Shown here piece after piece: positions 58,442 through 64,000 of a stretch of 64,000 nucleotides of DNA. This DNA comes from Sphingomonas sp. Leaf32 (GTDB taxonomy: Bacteria; Pseudomonadota; Alphaproteobacteria; Sphingomonadales; Sphingomonadaceae), in contig NZ_LMLA01000014.1 of NCBI RefSeq assembly GCF_001421765.1, positions 81,688 to 145,687 on the forward strand. Direction: 5' to 3'. The number at the start of each line of letters is the position of its first letter. Positions within the stretch are counted from its first letter, which is position 1. Below the pieces are notes generated by a model. That model was not told where the DNA came from and made no database searches. It was given only the letters and a program-made list of their open reading frames with translations. The translations under genes were made by a program, and so were the position numbers.

Positions 58442-58915
58442 ATGGTTCGGTTCCCCACCCGTGGCGCAGTGGCGCTGATGATCGCCTGTGCCGCGGCGGG
58501 CCTGGGAGGCTGCACGAAGCTGCGCAGCCATCAGGGCTATGTCATCGATCCCGATCTGGTCAACGCGGTGCAGCCGGGCGTCGATACCCGCCAGTCGGTG
58601 TTGCAGACGCTGGGCACGCCCACCTTCGTCGGCCAGTTTTCCGACCGCGAATGGTTCTACCTCTCGCGCGACAGCCGCAATCTGGCGTTCAACCGCCCGC
58701 GTGCCGTCGATCAGACGACGCTGAAGGTCACGTTCGACCAGGCGGGCAACGTTACCAAGATCGACCGTACCGGCGTTGACCAAGTGGTCGGCATCAGCCC
58801 GTGGGACAAGAAGACCCCGACGCTGGGCCGCGAATCGAACTTCTTCCGCGATCTGTTCGGCAATATCGGTACGGTCGGCGCTCCCGGCACCGGCGGGCCG
58901 GCGCAGAACCGCTAA
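58442..58915 (+). CDS. bamE: Outer-membrane assembly factor BamE
   Basis: 157 residues. The lipobox GLGGC gives a lipidated Cys24. The SmpA/OmlA domain follows with QGYVIDPDLVNAVQPGVDTRQSVLQTLGTPTF and REWFYLSRDSRNLAF. The C-terminal ~40 residues (RESNFFRDLFGNIGTVGAPG) are an alphaproteobacterial extension. BamE is the small lipoprotein of the BAM complex that inserts beta-barrel proteins. A hairpin terminator follows. Confidence 0.94.
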   Translation: MVRFPTRGAVALMIACAAAGLGGCTKLRSHQGYVIDPDLVNAVQPGVDTRQSVLQTLGTPTFVGQFSDREWFYLSRDSRNLAFNRPRAVDQTTLKVTFDQAGNVTKIDRTGVDQVVGISPWDKKTPTLGRESNFFRDLFGNIGTVGAPGTGGPAQNR

Positions 58916-58925
58916 GGCTGGATAT

Positions 58926-58955
58926 TCCGGGGCCGATGCCGCCCCGGACCCTTTC
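58926..58955 (+). terminator. Hairpin terminator of bamE
   Basis: A perfect 8-bp stem (58926-58933 with 58941-58948) around a 7-base loop is followed by CCCTTTC, 10 bases past the bamE stop. Confidence 0.65.
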
Positions 58956-59036
58956 AGAACGCTGACAACTCCATTCGCGGCGCGTTCAGCGCGACTCGGG
59001 CATTCCATCCTCATCACGAGGACAGGAGCAATCCCG

Positions 59037-59546
59037 ATGCGAAAGATCATTCTGGCCGCGCTGGCGGCGACCGTCGCCCTTCCCGCCGTTGCGACGCCGG
59101 CCATGGCCCAGTCACGCCATGAACTGCGTCGCGACCTACAGGATATTCGCGAAGAGCGGCACGAATATCGTCAGGCGCAACGCTATGGCAGCCCCCGCGA
59201 CATTCGTGACGAACGCCGCGACCTGAACCGCGCGCGGCGGGAATATCGGGAGGATCTGCGCGATCGCGCGTGGGGCCGCAACGACTGGCGTACCTATCGC
59301 GAGGGCCATCGGAACGTTTACGCGCGCGGCAACTGGAACGCGCCGTTCCGGTATCAGACGTTTCGCCCCGGACTGGCGATCGGTCGCCCCTATTACGCGC
59401 AGCGCTACTGGATCGCCGATACCGGCCGCTATCGCCTGCCGCCGGCACGCGTGAACCAGCGCTGGGTGCGGCATTATAACGATGTCGTGCTGGTCGATTA
59501 CCGCCGCGGGCGGGTGATCGACGTGATCCGCAACTTCTATTGGTAA
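59037..59546 (+). CDS. RcnB-family periplasmic protein
   Basis: 169 residues: signal peptide to about residue 25 (AMAQS), then a highly charged, Arg/Asp/Glu-rich helical region (about 27-85) and the RcnB-like C-terminal domain with NQRWVRHYNDVVLVDYRRGRVIDVI near 140-165. RcnB in E. coli modulates nickel and cobalt efflux from the periplasm; many alphaproteobacterial relatives have no proven metal role and no rcnA is nearby. An AGGAG lies about 10 bases before the ATG. Confidence 0.88.
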   Translation: MRKIILAALAATVALPAVATPAMAQSRHELRRDLQDIREERHEYRQAQRYGSPRDIRDERRDLNRARREYREDLRDRAWGRNDWRTYREGHRNVYARGNWNAPFRYQTFRPGLAIGRPYYAQRYWIADTGRYRLPPARVNQRWVRHYNDVVLVDYRRGRVIDVIRNFYW

Positions 59547-59556
59547 GTCGCGGTTC

Positions 59557-59586
59557 GGCCGCGCCGTCGATACGCTCGGCGCGGCC
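59557..59586 (+). terminator. GC-rich hairpin after the RcnB-like gene
   Basis: A perfect 10-bp stem (59557-59566 with 59577-59586) around a 10-base loop lies 10 bases past the stop codon. It lacks a T tract but is well placed to end the transcript. Confidence 0.6.
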
Positions 59587-59711
59587 GGTGCGCGAGCACC
59601 AGTCCCGAAAGGGGGATTAAGGACCGTTTTTGCGAACGTCCCGGTCCCCCGACGGTTCAATCGCGTCGCATAAAAATTAAAGATGACCGCGATGCTGCAG
59701 GTGCGTACGAC

Positions 59712-59740
59712 TTGTCGGACACCCCCGCCCCGGCTTAGAT
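59712..59740 (+). promoter_or_regulatory. Putative promoter of the glycosyltransferase-barrel operon
   Basis: TTGTCG (59712-59717), 17 bases, TTAGAT (59735-59740), 28 bases before the ATG. The preceding spacer contains an AT-rich stretch (ATAAAAATTAAAG) and an inverted GAACGTC/GACGGTTC pair near 59632-59657. Confidence 0.45.
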
Positions 59741-59768
59741 CGCACCGGGGCAGCTTCGGGGGAAGGGC

Positions 59769-61160
59769 ATGGATGGGGTCATCGCGTGGATCGACGCGAT
59801 CGCGCGTGAAACCATGTTGTTCGCCGGAGTCGGGTTCCTGATCGGCGGGCTGGACGATCTGGCGGTCGATGGCGCGTTTGTACTCCGTGCAATCCGCCGG
59901 TGGTGGCGGGATGCACCCGACCTGACGCTCGACGATTTCCCCTATGACCGCTGCACGGGGCGAATCGCAGTGCTGGTGCCGGCATGGGACGAATCGGCGG
60001 TGATCGGCGCAATGTTGCGCGCGACGCTGGCGCGGTTCGATCATCCCGACTGGCGCCTGTATGTCGGCGCCTATCCCAACGACCGCGCGACCATCGCCGC
60101 GATCGTCGCGGTCGCGACTGAGGATGATCGAGTGCGATTGACGCTGACGCCCGCTCCCGGACCGACGACCAAGGCTGATTGCCTGAACGCATTGTGGCGC
60201 GCGGTCGTCGCCGATGGCGCGGCGGAGGGGCGACCGTTCACCGCGATGGTGCTGCACGATGCCGAGGATGTGGTGCATCCGGGCGAATTGCGGGTGTACG
60301 ATCACCTGCTGGGTAACGCCGACACGGTACAGCTTCCCGTCCTGCCGCTGACCGATCCGGCATCGCGCTGGGTATCGGGCCATTATATCGACGAATTTGC
60401 CGAGGCGCATGGCCGGCAATTGCCGGTGCGCGGCGCTCTGGGCGCCGAATTGCCGCTGGCCGGGGTCGGCTGCGCCATTTCGGCGGACATGCTGGCACGC
60501 ATCGCCGATCGGCGCGGCGGATTGCCGTTCGATGAAACCAGCCTGACCGAAGATTACGAACTGGGACTGACCGTCCGCGCGCTGGGCGGGCGGGGACTGT
60601 TCGTCCGGGTGCGCGAGGTGCCGGGCGGGCCGCCGGTCGCGGTGCGTGCCTATTTCCCCGCGCGGCTGGACGCCGCCGTCCGGCAAAAGGCGCGGTGGAT
60701 GACCGGTATCGCCCTGTCCGGATGGGACCGGATCGGATGGCAGGCGGGCGGCGGCCTGCACGAACACTGGATGCGGATGCGCGACCGGCGGGCGATTCTG
60801 GCGATCCCCGTACTGGCGATCGCCTATATCGCGCTGACCGCGTGGGGGCTGAGCGGGATGCTGCATGGGCTGCGCGGGAGCAGCGCCACACCGGTCGACC
60901 CGGCCCTGCAACTGGTGCTGGCGATCAACCTGTGCCTCCTGGTGTGGCGGACCGCGATGCGCTGGGCATTGGTGCGCCATGCCTATGGCCGGGGCGAGGC
61001 GTGGCGATCGATCCCGCGAATGCTGGTCGGCAATCTGGTCGCGCTGCTGGCCGCGCGGCGGGCGGTGATGCGCTATGCCGCCACGCTGCGCGGACGCCCG
61101 GTGCGTTGGGACAAGACCGCGCATCACTTTCCCGACATCGCCGGACTGCCGGGCGCATGA
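59769..61160 (+). CDS. NfrB-like membrane glycosyltransferase, family 2
   Basis: 463 residues. An N-terminal hydrophobic segment precedes a GT2 catalytic domain (about 65-330) with VLVPAWDESAVI, the DxD-like LHDAEDVVHPGELRVYD, EDYELGL and the processive-type RQKARW motif near 305-310. Three to four membrane helices follow (about 340-430). This is the layout of NfrB, the inner-membrane N4 adsorption protein B, which makes a secreted glycan and binds cyclic di-GMP in E. coli through an extra domain; that domain is absent here. The next gene overlaps by 4 bases. Confidence 0.9.
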   Translation: MDGVIAWIDAIARETMLFAGVGFLIGGLDDLAVDGAFVLRAIRRWWRDAPDLTLDDFPYDRCTGRIAVLVPAWDESAVIGAMLRATLARFDHPDWRLYVGAYPNDRATIAAIVAVATEDDRVRLTLTPAPGPTTKADCLNALWRAVVADGAAEGRPFTAMVLHDAEDVVHPGELRVYDHLLGNADTVQLPVLPLTDPASRWVSGHYIDEFAEAHGRQLPVRGALGAELPLAGVGCAISADMLARIADRRGGLPFDETSLTEDYELGLTVRALGGRGLFVRVREVPGGPPVAVRAYFPARLDAAVRQKARWMTGIALSGWDRIGWQAGGGLHEHWMRMRDRRAILAIPVLAIAYIALTAWGLSGMLHGLRGSSATPVDPALQLVLAINLCLLVWRTAMRWALVRHAYGRGEAWRSIPRMLVGNLVALLAARRAVMRYAATLRGRPVRWDKTAHHFPDIAGLPGA

Positions 61161-62185
61161 CGCCGGCACGCGGACGCCCGTTGCGCTTCCTGGCGCTGGT
61201 CACGGTCGGCTGGGTCGGTATGCGGGTCGCGTTGCTATGGCCCGAGGGCTTACCGCCCGAACATTGGGTTCGGATCGTGCTGCCAAGCGGGCAGGGCGAC
61301 CAAATCGCGAAACCGGTCACGCCGTCGGGGCGTGACACGGCGACCGTATCGCAGCCGCGCGAACGGCGGATCGCGGGACGACCGGTCCTTGCATTGGAGC
61401 ATATGCCGACGATCGCCAGCGGCCTACGGATCGAAACTACCCCCGTCGCGCCCGATCCCGGTCGGGTGCAGCTGGCGTTGCTGGCGCTGGTCGGTTTCAC
61501 CTCGGCCGAGCCGGTCGAGCGGGCCGCCGCACCGATCCTGTCGCCACCGGTGCCACCCGAGACCGGCCCGCGCATGACGGTCAGCCTATGGGCATTGGCC
61601 CGGCCGGGCGCGGCGAGCGGCGGGCCGGTGCAACTGGGCGGCGGACAGGCGGGGATCCGCGTGCGGATGCCGGTAACGCCCGACGGGCGCGCGGCGGTCG
61701 CCGGCCGGATCGCGACACCACTGGTCGGGCAGGGGCGGGAGGCAGCACTGGGCGTCGAATGGCGACCGCTGCCCGCGCCGGTGGCGATGGTGGTCGAACG
61801 GCGTGTCGCGCTCAACCGGGGGCGGAGCGGCACCGGCATGGGCCTGATCGCGGGAATCGATCGGGGGTTGCCCGGCCATCTCGCGGTCGAAGCCTATGGT
61901 CAGGCGGGGGCGGTCGCGCGCGACGGGATCGAACCCTATGCCGATGGTGCCGCGCGGCTGCTGCACCCGGTCGCGACCATCGGGCGCAGCGCGATCCGGC
62001 TGGGGATCGGCGGCTGGGGCGGGGCGCAGCGGGAGGGCGCACGGCTGGACATCGGTCCCTCGGCGGTGGCGGCCCTGCCGGTCGGGCGCGGTACGGTGCG
62101 GCTGTCACTCGACTGGCGGCAGCGGATCGGGGGCACCGCCGCACCCGGATCGGGACCCGCGCTGACCATCGGCAGCGACTTTTGA
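61157..62185 (+). CDS. Probable outer-membrane barrel protein partnered with the NfrB-like enzyme
   Basis: 342 residues, no confident family. An N-terminal hydrophobic segment (about 10-28) suggests export. A Pro-rich middle (about 50-150) follows, then a Gly/Ala-rich region of alternating hydrophobic residues with strand-like repeats (LAVEAYGQAG, AIRLGIGGWGGAQR, TVRLSLDWRQRIGG) to a C-terminal Phe, as expected for an outer-membrane barrel. The position directly after an NfrB-like gene, with translational coupling, suggests an NfrA-like exit pore without the usual TPR domain. Function is inferred from context only. Confidence 0.65.
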   Translation: MTPARGRPLRFLALVTVGWVGMRVALLWPEGLPPEHWVRIVLPSGQGDQIAKPVTPSGRDTATVSQPRERRIAGRPVLALEHMPTIASGLRIETTPVAPDPGRVQLALLALVGFTSAEPVERAAAPILSPPVPPETGPRMTVSLWALARPGAASGGPVQLGGGQAGIRVRMPVTPDGRAAVAGRIATPLVGQGREAALGVEWRPLPAPVAMVVERRVALNRGRSGTGMGLIAGIDRGLPGHLAVEAYGQAGAVARDGIEPYADGAARLLHPVATIGRSAIRLGIGGWGGAQREGARLDIGPSAVAALPVGRGTVRLSLDWRQRIGGTAAPGSGPALTIGSDF

Positions 62186-62231
62186 CGCGCCGGGTGGCAC
62201 GCCGCCCGCGAACGCGGTAACCGGGAGGCCC

Positions 62232-63146
62232 ATGGACCTCTACCTCCCCATCGCCAACCTGTCGGTCAATGCGCTGGTCATCGTGCTGCTGGGCGGCGGG
62301 GTGGGGTTCCTGTCGGGGATGTTCGGCGTCGGCGGCGGGTTCCTGACGACGCCGTTGCTCATCTTCTACGGCATTCCGCCGACCGTCGCCGCCGCCTCCG
62401 CCGCCAGCCAGGTGACCGGGGCCAGCGTGTCGGGCGTGTTCGCGCATCTGCGCCGCGATGGCGTCGATTTCCGCATGGGATGGGTGCTGGTCGCCGGCGG
62501 CGTGCTGGGGTCAGTCGCCGGGGCAGGGGTGTTCCGCCTGCTGCAGGCGAGCGGGCAGATCGATACCGTCATCGCCATCCTCTATGTCGTGATGCTGGGA
62601 TCGATCGGTGGACTGATGCTGAAGGAAGCGATCGGCGCGGTGCGGGTGCTGCGCGGCGCGATCCCGCCCCGGCCGGCGCGGCGGCGGCATCATCCGCTGG
62701 TCGCGGCGCTGCCCCTGCGGTGGCGTTTCTATGCGTCGGGGCTGTATATCTCGCCGCTGGCGCCGTTGCTGCTGGGGTTCGCAACGGGGATGTTGACCGT
62801 GCTGCTGGGGGTCGGGGGCGGGTTCATCCTGGTGCCGGCGATGCTGTACCTGCTGGGCATGGGGACGCGGGTGGTAGTCGGCACGTCGCTGTTCCAGATC
62901 CTGTTCGTGACGGCGGCGGCGACGATGGTCCATGCGCTGACGACCAAGGCGGTCGACATCGTGCTGGCAGTGCTGTTGTTGATCGGATCGGTGACGGGGG
63001 CGCAGATCGGCGCCCGGTTCGCGCAAAAGGCCAAGCCCGAATATCTGCGCCTCGCACTCGCCATCATCGTGCTGGCGGTGGCGTTCCGCATGGCGCTGGG
63101 GTTGGGGTGGCGGCCCGACGACATCTATACGGTGCAACCGGCGTGA
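62232..63146 (+). CDS. TauE/SafE-family sulfite/anion exporter
   Basis: 304 residues with about eight hydrophobic segments. The duplicated family motif is clear: GFLSGMFGVGGGFLTTPLLIFYGIPP near 22-47 and LLGVGGGFILVPAMLYLLGM near 195-214. The family exports sulfite, sulfoacetate or related anions across the inner membrane. GGGAGG precedes the ATG by 5-6 bases. Its stop overlaps the next gene's GTG start, a pairing often seen with TIGR02186 proteins. Confidence 0.92.
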   Translation: MDLYLPIANLSVNALVIVLLGGGVGFLSGMFGVGGGFLTTPLLIFYGIPPTVAAASAASQVTGASVSGVFAHLRRDGVDFRMGWVLVAGGVLGSVAGAGVFRLLQASGQIDTVIAILYVVMLGSIGGLMLKEAIGAVRVLRGAIPPRPARRRHHPLVAALPLRWRFYASGLYISPLAPLLLGFATGMLTVLLGVGGGFILVPAMLYLLGMGTRVVVGTSLFQILFVTAAATMVHALTTKAVDIVLAVLLLIGSVTGAQIGARFAQKAKPEYLRLALAIIVLAVAFRMALGLGWRPDDIYTVQPA

Positions 63147-63904
63147 GGCGTGCGCTGGCCCTGGCGTTGCTGGCCCCGCTGACGATGGGGGCGGCGGCAC
63201 CGGTGCTGGTGCCCGATGTATCGACGCGCGACGTCCAGATCGCCTATTCCTTTACCGGGGCCGAATTGCTGCTGTTCGGCGCGATCCTCTATCCCGGCGG
63301 GCGCGTGCCGCAGGGCGACCGACCGGCGGAAATCGTCGTGGTGGTGAAAGGCCCGCCCGAATCGATCGTGGTGCGGGAAAAGGAGAAGGTGGCCGGCATC
63401 TGGGTCAATGCCGATCGGATGCGCTATCGCTCCGCCCCGTCCTTCTACGCCATCGCCTCCGCCCGCCCGATCGAGCGGATCGTCGACGAACGGACGCGGG
63501 CGATCTACGAACTGGGTCTGGACAGCCTGCAATTGTCGCCCGCCGCCGGTACATCCGCCGAGGATCAGGCACGGTTCGCCAAGGGGTTCGTCGACCTGCG
63601 CGCGCGGGCAGGGCTGTATCGGGAGACGCCGGGCGCGGTCGAGATCACCGACGACGTACTGTACCGTGCGTCGATCTCTATCCCTGCGCGCGTGCCGGTG
63701 GGGAAGTTCACCGCCGAAACCTTCCTGATCCGCGACGGCCGGGTGCTGGCGGCAGCGGTACGCGAGATCGAGATCCGCAAGTCGGGGTTCGAACGCTTCG
63801 TGGCGATCGCCGCGAACCAGGCTTCTTTGCTGTACGGGCTGGCGGCGGTGCTGTTGTCGGTCGGTTTCGGTTGGGCCGCCGGCGCGTTGTGGCGACGGTT
63901 CTAG
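63143..63904 (+). CDS. TIGR02186-family membrane-anchored protein
   Basis: 253 residues from a GTG start overlapping the TauE/SafE stop (GTGA). A signal peptide (to about residue 19) leads into a periplasmic beta domain with YSFTGAELLLFGAI near 32-45 and ESIVVREKEKVAGIWVNAD near 72-90; one C-terminal helix (about 228-248) anchors it. Function is unknown; the stable pairing with TauE/SafE suggests a periplasmic accessory of the exporter. The stop codon overlaps that of the converging transposase fragment. Confidence 0.88.
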   Translation: MRRALALALLAPLTMGAAAPVLVPDVSTRDVQIAYSFTGAELLLFGAILYPGGRVPQGDRPAEIVVVVKGPPESIVVREKEKVAGIWVNADRMRYRSAPSFYAIASARPIERIVDERTRAIYELGLDSLQLSPAAGTSAEDQARFAKGFVDLRARAGLYRETPGAVEITDDVLYRASISIPARVPVGKFTAETFLIRDGRVLAAAVREIEIRKSGFERFVAIAANQASLLYGLAAVLLSVGFGWAAGALWRRF

Positions 63905-64000
63905 GCAGCGTGGACAAATTTGAGCCAGTATCTTGCGGTGGCGAGGTGGACCATGCCCAGAAAGCTGGTGGCTAGCTGGTCGTAGCGAGTGGCGATGGCG
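63901..64000 (-). mobile_element. IS5-family transposase, C-terminal end
   Basis: The last 32 codons of a minus-strand transposase: AIATRYDQLATSFLGMVHLA then TARYWLKFVHAA and a TAG stop. This ending, RYDxLAxxFLxMVxLAxxRxWL, is diagnostic of IS5-type (DDE) transposases. The rest lies beyond the window. The stop codon overlaps the stop of the TIGR02186 gene, so no room is left for a terminal inverted repeat between them: the element's end must reach into that gene's last codons or has been lost. Confidence 0.85.

Noticed and set aside
59627..59657. GCGAAC followed by CGGTT, first read as an EcfG promoter
   Set aside because: The minus-10 would be GGTT and the spacing is 15 or fewer. The stretch is better explained as an inverted repeat (GAACGTC and GACGGTTC).

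Overview
The window is a gene-dense, GC-rich chromosomal segment from an alphaproteobacterium, most likely a Sphingomonas-like member of the Sphingomonadales. The evidence is the combination of a class I lysyl-tRNA synthetase, a MucR/Ros-type regulator, a ubiquinol-cytochrome c chaperone (CBP3 family), an HWE-type sensor kinase, a GGAAC-N16-CGTT promoter of the EcfG general-stress type, a GTTC-N7-GTTC SOS box, and many small inverted repeats of the kind scattered between sphingomonad genes. I saw no rRNA, tRNA, CRISPR array or prophage. Mobile DNA is limited to the last 32 codons of an IS5-type transposase at the right edge and the palindromic repeats.

Layout. 1-8.3 kb: end of a CoA-binding protein, a dienelactone hydrolase/MscS channel pair, a FAD-dependent dehydrogenase, a 35-residue membrane peptide, a diguanylate cyclase, a secreted peroxiredoxin and an outer-membrane phospholipase A. 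8.3-14.4 kb: hisN, a YciE/DUF892 stress protein, two small cysteine-containing secreted proteins, glpX, lolA, a candidate small RNA, xth and ribA. 14.6-18.4 kb: a cytochrome c lipoprotein, an SGNH hydrolase, a GntR regulator, an extensin-like lipoprotein and a LOG-family protein. 18.6-26.7 kb: lysS, a bestrophin, a DinG helicase with an SOS box, a SixA phosphatase, a lower-GC SRPBCC lipoprotein and a cell-wall amidase. 27-33.2 kb: rne with a long structured leader, an HWE kinase, mucR and hisZ. 33.3-36.2 kb: the serC-serA operon behind a serC leader RNA. 36.3-42.6 kb: a receiver-only response regulator behind a consensus EcfG promoter, an M48 protease, a DsbA-like oxidoreductase, a degenerate M19 peptidase, an ABC-2 exporter and an atypical SDR.

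42.9-52.5 kb: an AsmA protein, then rpmI-rplT, a GIY-YIG nuclease gene directly behind a palindromic repeat, pheS-pheT overlapping an aldose epimerase gene, and prfC. 52.7-57.2 kb: an MFS transporter, a TonB-dependent receptor and a divergent TetR regulator, probably one uptake locus. 57.3-64 kb: DUF177 and cytochrome bc1 chaperone genes, bamE, a RcnB-like protein, an NfrB-like glycosyltransferase overlapping a probable beta-barrel gene, a TauE/SafE permease overlapping a TIGR02186 membrane protein, and the transposase end.

Themes. Envelope biogenesis is prominent (lolA, bamE, amidase, AsmA, pldA, M48, DsbA), as is translation (lysS, pheST, rpmI-rplT, prfC). Stress control can be read from the promoters: SOS for dinG, EcfG for the response regulator and probably for the YciE-like protein. 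Convergent genes often share one hairpin. At least four families of inverted repeats fill the spacers, including three copies of a roughly 200-230 bp palindrome and three copies of an 84-99 bp element, one of which sits against the GIY-YIG gene.
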